The translations under genes were made by a program, and so were the position numbers. The notes under the pieces are model-generated. The model was not told where the DNA came from and did no database searches. It saw only the letters and a list, made by a program, of their open reading frames with translations. Below, in pieces: positions 1-12,748 of a stretch of 64,000 bases of DNA. The DNA comes from Aquanectria penicillioides. Lineage: Eukaryota > Ascomycota > Sordariomycetes > Hypocreales > Nectriaceae. The stretch is from NCBI GenBank assembly GCA_003415625.1, contig PYIU01000001.1, positions 7,008,210 to 7,072,209 of the forward strand. Direction: 5' to 3'. Numbering within the stretch: the first letter of the stretch is position 1; the number at the start of each line of letters is the position of its first letter.

Positions 1-243
1 GATTTCTCATTTGTGGGCTTGGTATGATGCCTTGAAGCTTAGGTCCTGGGTGTTATTAGTGGCCGGCGTGACTGATGGGCTGGGCTGTGCTACGTTGCTG
101 TTGCCTGCTCGAGTTAGCTCACCTCCCACGTTCGCAAACGCCCAGTCAATGGTACCTGAAGTTGGAAAATACAAGAAACAAAAATACACCATCCTGGACT
201 ACCTACCCCTTTACGCATCTACGAGGGAAAAAAAAACAGCAAC

Positions 244-1266
244 ATGGCCTCATCATCTGGTCAAGGAACGCTAGATCGCTGGCTTTCGCGGCACCCCTCC
301 TCACGACCCGCGGCTTCATCGCCAGCTCATGCGACGAATTCATCAACCGCGCCATCTGCTTCGCAGTCTCTGTCGTCTGCGGCTTCACCACGTAGTAGGC
401 ACAAGAAAAGCTGGCGGCATGGTGCCGAGCTCGCGGCCATAGCCAAGGAGACACGTACTGTCCTTCCCGACATTCTCCAGGAGCTAACCAGCATCCACGC
501 AAGCAAATCGGAGGCTCTGTATTACGAAACTCTCCCACCGCTCAAACCTGCGGATTGTCCAAAGAGGACGGCCTCTGGCAGGAGTTCCATTAAGATTGTG
601 AACGATGACAGCTTCAATGCTGCTATCGCGCTCGCAGCTGAGAAAACCCCGCGCTCTGGCCGGGTCGCCGTGCTGAATATGGCAAGTCATGTCAGTCCAG
701 GTGGAGGATGGCTCAAAGGAGCGCGTGCCCAGGAGGAGGCCCTCTGCTACCGTAGCTCGCTGTATCTGTCTCTGCACCGTCGATACTACCCGTGGAGGCA
801 ACGAATGGGTATCTACTCTCCAGATGTTGTCATCATCCGCTCTGATCAGGACTCTGGACACAACCTCCTGATGCCAAACGTCGAGGCTGCAGACCTCCCT
901 GTGGTGAGCGTACTTAGCATCGCTGCACTGCGTACACCTCCAGTTGATAGAATTAGTACACCTGATGGTACTATAGAGAAACTCGTTTTTTCACGGCCAT
1001 CAGACAGAGAACTAACAAAGACCAAAATGAGACTGTGTCTCAGAATGGCAGCACATAGAGGTCATGGTTTGCTAGTGCTTGGTGCACTGGGTTGTGGAGC
1101 CTTTAGAAACCCTCCAATGGAAGTTGCAAAATGCTGGCTGGAGGTTCTCACGGAAACCGAGTTCAAGGGCGGTTGGTGGGAGGAGGTGTGGTTTGCTGTG
1201 TTTGATAAGAGGAATGAAGGAAACCTCGAGGTGTTTGAGGAAGTGCTTGGAAATGTCCAGATTTGA
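244..1266 (+). CDS. Microbial-type poly(ADP-ribose) glycohydrolase-like protein (TIGR02452/DUF2263 family), 340 aa
   Basis: A single uninterrupted frame. Residues 1-60 are Ser/Ala-rich and look disordered. The rest matches the macrodomain-like fold of bacterial-type PARGs: a conserved 'VAVLNMASHVSPGGG' strand and loop, then the PARG signature GGG-x7-QEE at residues 153-165, whose second glutamate is the catalytic acid in characterised members. The C-terminal part has the 'LVLGALGCGAFRNPP' motif typical of the family. The known family reaction is hydrolysis of ADP-ribose polymers; the substrate and cell location here are inferred only. The ATG at 244 follows an A-rich leader and is the first in frame. 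Length fits fungal members, which carry an N-terminal extension absent from bacterial ones. Fold assignment is strong; activity is unproven. Confidence 0.88.
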   Translation: MASSSGQGTLDRWLSRHPSSRPAASSPAHATNSSTAPSASQSLSSAASPRSRHKKSWRHGAELAAIAKETRTVLPDILQELTSIHASKSEALYYETLPPLKPADCPKRTASGRSSIKIVNDDSFNAAIALAAEKTPRSGRVAVLNMASHVSPGGGWLKGARAQEEALCYRSSLYLSLHRRYYPWRQRMGIYSPDVVIIRSDQDSGHNLLMPNVEAADLPVVSVLSIAALRTPPVDRISTPDGTIEKLVFSRPSDRELTKTKMRLCLRMAAHRGHGLLVLGALGCGAFRNPPMEVAKCWLEVLTETEFKGGWWEEVWFAVFDKRNEGNLEVFEEVLGNVQI

Positions 1267-2890
1267 GCATTCCGGGAATTTGTGTTGAGAGAACTTATAT
1301 ACCAATGCCATGAGCAAAACCTCGCCCTTTCTTCTTGTGAGTGATGTGATGTGGGATGGATATAGTTTCTTCACATGCGGTTGTTCATGAGCTTGCACAA
1401 GTTGAGTAATCCACCGCACACACGATAGCTTTGGATATGCGTTGAGTTACCAGAGTTATCAAGGACGATTCGTCGAGTGAGCCGGAATAACAGTTTGTCC
1501 TTCATCTTCTTCTTGAGTGAAGTAAGAGGAAGGCATTGGCTAGAAGGACACACCCATGATAGCGCCGTAGTCTGGCAAAAGTCGCCGTTGACACCCACAT
1601 GACTACGATGATGTTCTCGCACCTTAGGGCATATCAGCGTTAGACGAGCTTTAGCATGTGTTTACTGCCCAACTAGACTCGCGTGCCGCCAACTGACTAC
1701 GCTTTGGAATGAATTGAATGCGGTAGAAAAGGAAAAGAAGGCAGCGAGCATCTGATAGCTAACTGTACTGAACGAGGGGAACCGGCGATGTGAAGGACTC
1801 CAATGGTGATCTACTGTCAGTGTTGGTATTGACCGGCATATACCAAGCAGGTCTGTTTTCTGCAATAAAAATTTAATCTTGAACCAAGGTTGGAGAAGCT
1901 CAAAGACATTGCGGGTGGTCAGCATAGACGCCCAATTGGGCGCCACATCCTGTACGCGAAAGCCATCCCGTCATTTGGAGGAATATGATACAATTGCATT
2001 CCATGACCAAACAATATTTTGCTGTCGAATGATATCCTCCCCGACTCGATTTATTTGCTCATGAGACTTCGGGAAACACATTTTCTTCGCTGGTGACCCA
2101 CGCCAAGTAATCTACCTAGGTTGAGCACCCCACCACTATTTGGGTCGTTCGCGAGTTGCTTCGGCTCAGAGCAGTCCATGTCGTGATGTCGTGATGTCGT
2201 GATTGGCAGTGCATATGACGTACTCGGCCTGTGTCGCTCGGCCACCTCCCGTAGTGTCTGTCCCATGATAGATCAATCCAATGGTTCGGAGCGCATTTTA
2301 GCTCACGAGGCAACAGCCACATGCACGGCAGGCTTTAATGTTCGGTGTGGGGTGGTGTTCATATGAATGAGTTTGTTTGGTGACATGCAGCTAGCTATTT
2401 TGAACCCAGCTTAGCATGAGACGTCCCGTGTGCTTGGTCCAGCCAGATCTGTTCCGTTGCTGCCATGTTGCACCCCCCCTTCCAATTGATGACTGATCTG
2501 GTACAGTCAATCGACCAACAACCCCTGCGACGCAAGGTAATAGGAGCTGGATCCCTCTCAGACCTAGGCAAACTTGGGTAATATACGGAGGATGAGAGGG
2601 GTTAATCCTTGCGTCTACGTCTACACCACGCTGCGTTAGACCGGCGGATCCTGGTGATGCCATCGTCGATCCCGACACCTCGCAACTCTAACTCGGCTTT
2701 TTTTCTTCTATTTTCTTTTTTCAACAGCATTTAAGTCGAGTGTTTTACAAAGGTCTTTCGACGCCTTTGATCGACTGTGATAGATTTCTCCTGTTGGTTT
2801 GACATACTCCTCCCCCGTCCGGGTGTGGCTTTTAATCTCGTCTTTTCGACCCCCAGCTGTCTCCAGACGAGGGAGATATTAGCAATCAAC
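1267..2890. other. Intergenic region upstream of the amino-acid permease
   Basis: No convincing gene. The short frames have no recognisable motif and no supported splice partners. The last 200 bp before the permease ATG hold a T/C-rich tract (about 2698-2730) typical of fungal core promoters. A small tandem repeat lies at 2180-2203 and is listed separately. Confidence 0.5.
2180..2203 (+). repeat. Three tandem copies of an 8-bp unit (GTCGTGAT)
   Basis: The unit GTCGTGAT repeats three times without mismatch in intergenic DNA. It looks like a simple microsatellite-scale repeat; no function is implied. Confidence 0.8.
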
Positions 2891-4733
2891 ATGCTCCATC
2901 ATCAAAAAGATGATCAGGTTGTCGGGACCGATGGCCTGGCAGACTATGAAGATGTTTCGAACAATGTCGACTCGAGCGATTCCAACTCTATGGATCCGGA
3001 GTCAGGAGTCAAGAGGGGGCTCAGAAATCGGCATCTATCTATGATGGCACTCGCAGGTATCATCGGGCCTGGACTATTGGTTGGCGCAGGCGGTGCGCTT
3101 GACAGCGGAGGCCCGGCTTCGCTCCTTATCGGCTTTGGTGTTATTGGTACGTTGAAACTCGAAACCTTTCAACATGTATATGCACATACATAAATGGCCC
3201 GCAGACTTTGAAGAATGAGATGAGGGGTTGGCTAAGAAGCGACAGAGCTGCTTGCGCTGGGCCATTCGGATGTATCAGTACCAGGGGGCTAATTACTTAT
3301 TACAGGTATCATTGCGTTTTCTATCATGCAATCCCTGGGTGAAGTGACAACCCTGTACCCTGGAGGAGGTTCCTTCATCTCTCTCGCTGAGCGCATGGTT
3401 GACAAGTCCTTCTCCGTCGCTGTGGGTTGGAACTACTTCATCATTTGGGCTGCTGTTCTCGCCAATGAATACAATGTTATATGCAGCATTCTGACCTATT
3501 GGGGCCCAGCCGCCCCCCTTTGGGGCTACTTTCTTATCTTCTGGACTGTGTTCATGGTCTTCCAACTACTTGGTATTGAGGCTTTTGGGGAGGCAGAGTT
3601 CTGGCTAGCCCTGGTCAAACTCCTAGGACTCACAACTTACTTCGTTTTCTCGATCATTTACGCTGCTGGTGGCCTCATCGGTCAAGATAAGCCCCTCGGG
3701 TTCCGTTATTGGCATGACCCTGGCGCCTTTAATGGGAACGGCTTTAGGGGTGTTGCGACCGTCTTTGTCTTTTGCTCGACATTTTACTCTGGGGTTGAGT
3801 CAATCGCCATCGCCGCCACTGAGACACGAAACCCAGGAGCTGCCATTCCGCAGGCCATTCGACAAGTCTTCTGGCGTATCATCTTTGTTTACATGGGTTC
3901 TGCTTTCTTCTTCGGCATCACCTGTCCTGCAAATGCCGACGGGCTGGTCAATGGCCCTTCTAAGGCATTAAAAAGCCCAATGACTATTGCCATACAAATC
4001 GCCGGTTGGGAAGGAGGTAATCTTCCGCAATCTTGGATTATGCGAGCCCAACACTGACATCCAACTAGGTGTCCACCTCATCAATGCCTTTATCCTCATC
4101 ACTTGCCTGTCCGCTGTCAACTCGTCAATTTATATCGGCTCTCGAACCATTCTGTATATGGCCCAGTCCGGCAAGGCACCGAAGATTCTTGGTTGGACTA
4201 ATGGTCGTGGCGTTCCCGTCTGGGCCATCTTCCTCACAAATGCTGTCGGCGCCATTTCAATGATGAACGTGTCAACGGGTGCCTCCAAGGCCTACAGTTA
4301 TATTGTCAATCTCTCTGGTGTAAGCGCCTTCCTCGTGTGGGGAAGCATCAGCCTAATACACATCCGGTTTCGCCGGGCATGGGTTGCTCAGGGCCGGGCC
4401 CTGAGCGAGCTTCCCTACAACGCGCTTTGGTTCCCAGGCCTAGCCTACGTTGGCCTTGGGGCGTGTATTTTTCTGGCTCTTGTCCAAGGCTGGACAAATC
4501 TGTCGCCGTTCGATGTAGGGAACTTCGTCGACGCATATATTCTAATCCCTCTTTTTGGTATTATTTATGGGGTATGCAAGTTGTATTGGCGAAGCAGTGA
4601 CCCAATACAGCGAAGCTGGTCCATCGACCTCGACAGTGGCAGGAGGACAGACCTAGATTCGAAAGGATCTGTGACCAGAGGGGAAGTGCCCGGACAGACG
4701 TCATTCTGGAAGAAAGTTTGGCAATATCTCTAA
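2891..4733 (+). CDS. Amino-acid permease, APC superfamily (YAT type), 543 aa, three exons
   Basis: Exons 2891-3146, 3306-4016 and 4069-4733, joined by GT..AG introns of 159 and 52 nt that both fall after the first base of a glycine codon. The cytosolic N-terminus (about 50 residues) leads into 'RHLSMMALAGIIGPGLLVGAG', the hallmark first helix of yeast-type amino-acid transporters, followed by 'GEVTTLYPGGGSFISLAERMVD' split over two helices and about 12 membrane segments. The 'GVESIAIAATETRNP' and 'NSSIYIGSRTLYMAQSGKAP'-like regions are also family signatures. It should import amino acids across the plasma membrane by proton symport. Substrate specificity cannot be read from sequence. The ATG at 2891 is chosen because the family-typical hydrophilic tail begins here; an upstream frame at 2777 lacks family character. 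Confidence 0.93.
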
Positions 4734-6969
4734 ATGTGCAAGTTTGCTTTATTGAACACACCTAAGCAAAGGAGCCGAATACATCAGAGGTTCCCGATAT
4801 GCTCAAGGCTGTGCTTCTGTGCGAATAGAAACGGGGCTATCGACCCATAAGATTTAATAAAGCATTGTTCTTGTTTATCTTTGATGTTTTCGAGAAAGCA
4901 TGCAAACCCTTGACGCTTAGAACGCTTAACATGATTATCGATGAAGAGTTCCGTGTCTCGTTTAGACGACTGAGTCCGGAATATTCTCTGTCTTATTTCC
5001 AATGCTTTGGAAACTTGGGCAGGGCCTCAGGGCATCCTTGGGAAACAAATAGCCCCCTCCAAGTTGTTTTCCAACTAGACAAGAAAGTATCAATGGCTGC
5101 AAAGGTCACTTCACTCCTAACACGAGGTGGTTTGTGGCTCGATGATGGTCTTTTGCGACCCTTCAGCTTCGGTAACCTAAACTTTGACAAACCCCCATGT
5201 AGTCTTTCCTTGGAGTTGTGTAATCAGGCACATCTTATTCTCGGCAACGGTTACTGCATTTCAGGCGTGCCACCAGTGGGGGACAAACAGTCGGTAACCC
5301 CGATCAGGAGTTTTTCTGGGCATGAATAGGTCCCATGTGTTAAGTCTCAGGACTGTCGCGGACATTTTTTTTATCTGTCATTGTGGCCTTTGAAATGTCC
5401 TGACATTGGCTTCGGAGGTCAAAATACCCTCAGGACTAGACATAGAGCCAGTGCTGTGTTCCACTTTGATGATCTTTGATTTCTTGAAGAGAAAGTCTCT
5501 CATTCTCTAATGTGATTTCTTGGCCTAATTTTCTTTCCAGAAAAATATAGGCGTTACCATCCCCCATAAAAAGAAAAAAGAAAAAGGAAAAAAAAGGGGC
5601 GGGGGCGGGGGGCGGGGGCGATAGCTATCCCAGATTTCATTGAGTGTGTATAAGTCAGTCAGGGGCGGAGCGATGACGAACCTAGTGGTCGAATTAGTTG
5701 GTTTGATATCGGATTGGTTCTCCTCACTGATCATCAGGCTGCCGTATGGTTCTCGGTAAATGTTTAAAATCGACGCCCCATTAACTCACCGTAACATGCG
5801 CATAGGTCAATGCCCAAACATAGCTCATAATGCATCTGATTAGTGAAGTAGTTTCAGGGAGGAAGCGTTTTAGGGCCAAGACATCTGCCAATACCTACTG
5901 CCCTTCTATCCCAATCAGCTCGAAGCAACTACCTATAGCGGTGATACGCCTAGCGTGTGTAACTCATATGGACCAGCACCAAGAGCTAAGAACAAGTTTT
6001 TGCTTACTTCAGCTTGAATAGGAGCCGCCTCCTACCCCAAGAAAGCGAAACAACCCCAGTCTCCAGGTCCCTATTAGGCATCGGCCGCGGGGTTCAAGTT
6101 CCAGATTGCCTGCTACGTGGTAGATTTCGCTCCACGACGAATGGCCCCCAACAAAAGTGGCTGAGGAACCACGCGTTTAGCAGCCCTGTAACATGTGATA
6201 ATGGAACATGGACCAGGTTTGGCTGCATGGAAGGGCCACACTGGGCTGAGCTAGACCGGACTAATAAGCCTCCGATTCACCGGGGAGCACAGAATGGTCC
6301 GTGCAGAGCTACCCGGGAGCGGCTTGGCGGCTCGGGGCTTCGTGCGGGCTGGTGGTACGGCGGCCAGGGGCTCACCAAGCTGACTTAGGTGCTTGGTTCG
6401 CTAGTGCCTCCCCGCTCCGCAGTAGGCTTCACAGCGAGATAGCAGGCCCCGATGAGTCCCAGCGGGCCACCGCGTCCAGGGGCAGGCCCGTGATCCTAGC
6501 GCAGCGCACGCAAGGTTCCCTATCCATAAGTCGACCTTAGCAACGTCTTTGATAGTCCATGAGGTCAGCTCTCTCCTCAACACCATCGACAAATCTCCAG
6601 CTCAGCCCCATCGTTATCGCACCTCCTAATCGATCCCTCCGACATCTCCCACACTGCGATCATTCTCATATCTGCTCTCGGTCCTTCCCTCCCCCCGCGA
6701 CCGCCCTGGCTGCTGCTCCCTACTCTTCCGCTACGAACTCGCCATCGCCATCGTTCCACACCAACCTCTGCGACCCAGCGTTGACGCAACGCCGTCGAAA
6801 TCTCTAAGCAAGCCTGCTCGATTGCTCCTCTCTGCATGTCTCCACAGCCCGGTCGATCTCTCTGCACCCTCCGTCCTCCCTCTGCGAATAACTCGAATCT
6901 GCGACCCTGATTTTTACGGCTTTCGGGAGCCCACCCAGCTTCGATATCGGCCGCCCCCAAGTCGAATGA
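4734..6969. other. Intergenic region between the permease and the Vrl1-like gene
   Basis: No supported gene. It holds the permease 3' region, a G-rich tract (listed separately), and from about 6560 a C/T-rich stretch that is probably the long 5' leader of the Vrl1-like gene. A 154-codon frame at 4865-5329 has no recognisable domain and is not called. Confidence 0.5.
5595..5620 (+). repeat. G-rich tract with four or more runs of G (possible G-quadruplex)
   Basis: Four consecutive runs of four to six G separated by single C occur on the plus strand, directly after a purine-rich A/G stretch at 5570-5594. Such spacing is compatible with intramolecular G-quadruplex formation; this is a pattern observation only. 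Confidence 0.6.
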
Positions 6970-9900
6970 ATGCAACCTCTAAACCCCTTCCTAGCCGCCT
7001 TCTTCAAGAGCTCTCTCCCCGCTCAGTGCACTCCTGTCCGCCACCATATATTACTGGTTCCCTCCACGGATGTCCTGCTCTCCTTCCGTGAGACCGAAAG
7101 CGGCCTCTCTCCCGCCGAGGTCATCGCGTCGGAAGATTTCCTCGCGAGTCATGTTCTCAAGATCCCCGGTCCGCCTGGTGTCACAGGTACCAAGGATGGC
7201 AACCAGAACCTGCGCGAGGTGAGAGGCAAGGCAAAACAATTTTCTACCCTCAATGGCAAGAGTGTTGTTATCAAGGACTCTTTTGTGTACAGCAATAAAG
7301 GCATGCATTATCTCCGAATCACCGCCGCTGTCAAGAAGTCCCCTTTAGCTAACTGTAAATACAATGTAGGATTCAAAACCTTGGCTCAAGCTCAGCTCCT
7401 CAACGATATTACTTGGTATCCCGACGTCTTCGAACCACGACAATGGCTCCTTTACTTTATATCGAGGCCCTTGGTAGGTACTTGGGAGGAAGTAAAGATC
7501 ACACCCGCCATCTTCATCCCCGGCGTGCGGAAGCGCAGGATCGCAGAACAGAAACAAGCCCCGAACGTCGAGTCGACCGAGAACACAGCCCCACGCAAGA
7601 AGGACATAAAGAGCTTTCATGATCTCCTGAACAGCTTCCCCATGATCGCTAGGCAGATGCAGCCAGGCCTCGAGAAGTTATTCCTGGAATTTACGAATGT
7701 TTTCCACAAGCCACTACCGCCACCTCCGTCCGCGGCTCACATTCCCGACCCTGTGCCAGATGGTCCCATTACGAGCGCCATGAAGAGAGTCCGTTCCAAT
7801 AGCATATCAGCAAGGTCTGATGATGGGTCCAACACGTTGCCCGTGACAGAGAACTTCTATGCTGAGGATGATGAAGACATAATGCGAGCATCCCTGGAGA
7901 CCGCGGTAACTGCTGCTATTGATCTATTCCAAGGGGTCGACAAACAGCAATTATCATTATTGGGTGCCACTACGGATCTAACCGGACCTCTGGTCGAAAA
8001 GCTGATTGAACGCTATGTGACGGAGAACGTTCATCATATGCTCTTCCCTAGGCTTAATGCACTCAAACGACCATACGACCTTGAGCTAGAGGCCAAAATT
8101 AAGAAGATGCAGTTCATCGATATTTCTCAATTAGGCATCGCCATTGATGGTGGATCTAGAGCAAAGCATGATCTCATCATTCAGTTGGGCCCAGCTGTAG
8201 AGGAGTTTAAGAAGATTTCGGCCGCAACATGTCCTCAGGTCATGCTAGACCTGTTGCTCTCGACAATTAAAATTGTTTCCCATTTGACGGATACATCAAA
8301 ATCACAAACGGTATCTGCCGATTCGTCCTCAGAGAAGCCTATCATGACTGTCAACGCCGATACGTTGGTTTCGTTTCTCCTCTATGTCGTCATCAGATCA
8401 CAGATCAAGCAGCTCCAGGCCAGATTAATCTACGTGCGAAATTTCATTTTCATTGACGATGTTGACAGTGGGGAGTTAGGCTACGCGCTCAGCACTTTTG
8501 AAGCCGTCCTAGCCTACCTTGTCCTTGACTCTGCGGGACTTCGTCGCGCCAGTCGGAGGAACAAGGCACTCTGGGATGCGGCCAGAGGCGAGAATCTTGA
8601 CGACATAAAGAAGATCATGGAGCCAGATTTCACTGCTGTGGATGACGAGGATGACCTCTCTGAATCCCCCACTTCTAGTCGCCGACAGTCAATTGCCAAA
8701 ACTCTACAGAACGGTCCCTCAAGGAGACCTTCGTCAAGGAGGTCTTCAAAATCTTCCCTGGCCTCAACTCTTGCGGAAAGATTTTCCCACGGGTCGGGAT
8801 TAAGCCACGTTTTCCCCTTCCAGGCGAATGGAGATATCGATACCCCTGAGTTTCATCTTCCCATTCGGCGAATCAAGAAGGTCGCAATGGACACTCGCAG
8901 CCTATCGGAGGGGTCTGAGATTTCCTTTCACTCTCGAACAGGTAGTGTTGGGACCGTCGGAAGTGCTCTTGAAGGTGATATCTCCATTGAACGACTGTCT
9001 CAAACCAACAATTCGTTTGGGGAATCGGTCTTAATGATGGCGATTCAAGCGGGGCGCACAGAGATCCTCACATATCTCCTTTCTCTATCGGAATATTTTC
9101 CTGCTCAATTCGTCCTCGACGACATGAACAACGAGGACATGACATTATTGAGCGCCGCCATCCAGCTTGGTAACATGGGGTTGATCGATTCTTTTCTTGG
9201 CTTTATCTTGAAGAATGCGACAAAAGAACAATTGACCAAATACTTGGCACATCAAGACATCTGGGGTCGTAGTGCTGGCCACTATTTATTCCATGCACCC
9301 AATCTAATCAGCAAGATTGGCCGACTAGTACCCTGGCGACAACGGGACAAGAATGGACAGACACCACTGTTTGCACTCTGCCGGTCATATGATCATGGAA
9401 ACTACCACGACATGGTAGAGGCCGGGTTGAACATGGCGATGTTGTCCCAAGGCGATGGGCAGCCCTTGCATCTTGACGAACATGTTGATGCCAAGGGAAA
9501 CACGCTATTGCACGTCATCAACGACGCAAATCTTGCATTGAGGATCCTGCAATTTTGTGACGTGGACGTGAATGCAACCAACGAGAAGAGATTTACTGCG
9601 TTGATGGTGGCTAGCAAATACGGTAGATATGACATGGTGCGGTCTCTATTTGCAGACCCACGTGTGGACGTGGCAGCCAAGGAAATACGAGGTCTTACGG
9701 CTGTCGAGTTGGCCAAGGATGATGATGTGAGGAACAAGATTGACGATCTTGCTCTGTTCAGCATGCCCCCTGGTCCAGATGCACGCATCACTGGAGTGGT
9801 CCGAGCATTCTTTGTGGAGGACGCAACTGTGCGACTGGTTCTCAAATCAGCTGCACCAACAGATCATGATAGCTACACTGTCACGACCAGTCGGCGATCC

Positions 9901-11102
9901 CTGTCAGATTTTGAGCACCTACCCAACCTACTTGCTTTAGAGAACCCAGCTTCATGGATTCCTCCGTTCACAGATGTACGGTCGCCATTCCAGATTCCTT
10001 CAAAGCCTTCACGGGCGATCTTGCGAGACATGCAGACCCGGACCGATTGGTTCTTAAAAATCATGCTCATGCATCCCACATTCGCGACACATGAAATGTT
10101 GTGGGAGTTCTTCTTGGTGCCAGAGCTGCAACTAGAGACGATGGAACAGCGGACACTGCTAAAAGCCGAAACGAGAGCAGAGAAGGTCAGGGATGAGTAC
10201 GAGCCAGTAGAAGATGTAAGGGAGGTTGAGCAATTTGTCAACCACGCGCAGGAAATGATCCGGAGTGTCAACTACTCTACCAAGAGTGCCACAAGACGAG
10301 CCAATAACCTCGGGCTTGTAGTCGCAGGTAAACATCCGACCACCCCAGAGCGTTGACTTGAATGTCCACAAGGATACTAACTCGCGCCCGTGCAGATATG
10401 TACGACTCGTCAGTACTCCTCCATCGAGCAGTATCCACGCTGCCTTTCCTCTCGCCATCACACATCGATGCGTTTGAGACGTATGTCAGGTCCATCATGC
10501 CAACACTGTCGAACGCACAAGGGACCCTTCACTCGACATTCTTGGCGCTCCAATCAACTGTACAGGCTCTCTTGGCCTCGCTGTCCCGGCCGCCATCTAT
10601 CATATCACAGATGAGAGCTGCGAAACGAGAGGCAGACCGAAACTACAGCTCTCCGAATCGTTCAAGGTGGCCACTCGGCCTCTTAGATGACACGAGGCAG
10701 CGTCTGTTTGACGAAAAGGAGGAGCGGGCCCGGAAGTCACGCGAGGAGGCAGCGAATTTAGCAAAAGAGCTCAGGTACACCCAGCAGACGGTGGCTGGAG
10801 AACTTGCAGGGTGGCAGGAGCTGCATGAAAAGATGGGTCGTCGGGCAATTCGGGAATTCGCCCGGGGCATGGTAGTTCAAGAGCGGATGAAGCTAGAAGG
10901 GATGATGCGAGCCCTCCGGAAGATCAAGGCAGTCAAGGAGGAGATCGAGGAGGACGAGACAGGCAGCGGGGTCAAGTCACCAGCCCCCTCCTCGCCTAGA
11001 CGACGTGAGATGACAGAAGCAGAGCTAGCAGCAATGGATGAGACGGTGGGAGGTAACGAGATTGGGGGTTTGGTTGACCAGTTGCGGGGTTTGGACGTCT
11101 GA
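6970..11102 (+). CDS. Vrl1/VARP-like VPS9 GEF with ankyrin repeats, PX and BAR-like C-terminus, 1354 aa
   Basis: Two exons, 6970-10327 and 10396-11102. The 68-nt intron has a perfect TACTAAC-like branch point and joins in frame (Gly-Leu-Val-Val-Ala-Asp). Domain order: a conserved N-terminal block (1-200); a VPS9 domain (about 310-520) with 'ADTLVSFLLYVVIRSQ' and 'SGELGYALSTFEAVLAYL', the conserved Rab5-GEF core; a low-complexity Ser-rich linker (550-640); ankyrin repeats (about 685-930); a PX-like domain (about 940-1050); and a helical, charged C-terminus (1085-1320) resembling a BAR coiled coil. This order is that of yeast Vrl1, the VINE-complex subunit on endosomes that activates Vps21/Rab5-type GTPases. 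The role is inferred from domain order. The ATG at 6970 begins the 'MQPLNPFLAAFF' block, which looks conserved. Confidence 0.87.
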
Positions 11103-12724
11103 AGCAACCATTAAGGGGGTTGAAGACATGGGACGAGACGAGCTGCAACACCATGGGCTTCGCGTGGTAAGAAAAATAGGGAGACGCGCCGAATAGTGGC
11201 GCGGGGATGGCGTGGGATGGCGCGGGCAAAGGCATAGATGAGGCGGACACCTCTCGATCTACATGCGGCCTTACGATGCGACCGTTTGTCATCCGGATTG
11301 AGGGGTTGAGCTTGCAAAGTTGGTGTGGAAGGATAGATGGATGGATACCCGAATGGATTTGCGACAGTGACAGGGGCCCGGGCAAATATTACTGTTTGGG
11401 ACATTGGAGGGAGAAGCAGTTGCCAGCCTCATATCGTTGAAGAGGCTATGCTACCATGAACCACATGTTCGTTTAGACCTCTTTATTTTCTATTCCTCTT
11501 TTTCTGGGATGGGTAGATTTTTTGGAGTACTAGGGTTTAGTATAGACACAGAAATGGGTGAGGTAATGGAAGTAGGATGATGGGGTAGTACCCCTAAACA
11601 AGCCAATATGTGCCACTTTCTCCCTCTTTCTGTCTGCATGGTTTTTGTTTTTGAACCAAAAAGGGAGAAGGTAATATAGGGGCGGGAAGCGGACAAGGAT
11701 AAGAATCTGAGCTTTTTTTGGGTTCTTTCACTCCTCGTCGCCACTCACAGCCCAACTAGCTGCCTCTGTCGCCGTACAGTAGGATACTGCGGGACTTGAA
11801 GGGGTTGTGCAGCCGTTGAGATGACCCGGGTGCGTTACCGGTAGCGGTGATGATGTGGCGATGCAGATACGGGGATCGTATCAGGGGAAGGTGAGGAAAC
11901 ACAATACATCTAGCCTATACTCTTTTCTTCGCACCTGCATGATGCCAGGTCTTAGGTCGGCTGGAAACGCAAGCTGCTAGGGGACCCGAGTGGGTGGGAC
12001 AGAGAAACAGAGAGACACACGAGACAGACTTTGCACACCGAAACAGAAGCCCCGCAAACTAGGGGCATGTCCAAAAAAAAAAAAAAAAAGTGAGAGGTGG
12101 GATGAGTGGCTTGGGTGAGTCAAGAAGTAACTTATCGAGACTGCTGGAGAACAGGTTGAGGTGTCGGGTATCGGGTGTCAAGCCAAGGACAACCGAGACT
12201 TTGGGCCGAGTTGAAACGAAGACAAGAAACGGAAACGAAACGAACCAACTTCAAACAAGCGAGCAAGAGAGCAGCCCATTGCCAGCGAAGCCATCCCCCC
12301 CTGTCGGTACCCATGCTCCATGTCGATGACCCCCAAAAAAGCTGGTGTGACAAGCAAGGGTCAGTTGACCCCGGCATCAAGAACAGACGGAAACAGAAAT
12401 GAGACTAAGGGAAACGCGCAGATTGCCTCGAGCCAGTCATCTCGATTGCCAGCCCGGAGCGACGCGGAGGACGGACGGTGAGTGGAGACGCGGATGTTCA
12501 CGACTTGGGTTCAAAGCTCGATCTGGAGGATTGCGCGCTGCCGATTGGCCCAACGCCATTCTTTTGACGTGGCCCGCGTCGCCTTTACCCTGGCGCGTGC
12601 TGGGCAGCGAATGGGAACCACGCGACGGGGTATGGGGTCTCAAAGCTACGCGCTGGGGGGGAATAGAGTGAGAAACGTTGAGAAATAAAAAAGAAAAGGA
12701 AAAAAAAAGGAAAAACTAGGAACG

Positions 12725-12748
12725 CCCCCCCCCCCCCCCCCCCCCCCC
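12725..12748 (+). repeat. Run of 24 consecutive C
   Basis: A pure C homopolymer of 24 bases preceded by an A/G-rich stretch. Length is likely to vary between isolates and could be an assembly approximation. Confidence 0.85.

Noticed and set aside
2391..2678. 95-codon minus-strand frame upstream of the permease
   Set aside because: No recognisable feature; probably chance in promoter DNA.
4865..5329. 154-codon plus-strand frame after the permease
   Set aside because: No domain or conserved feature; lies in the 3' intergenic region.
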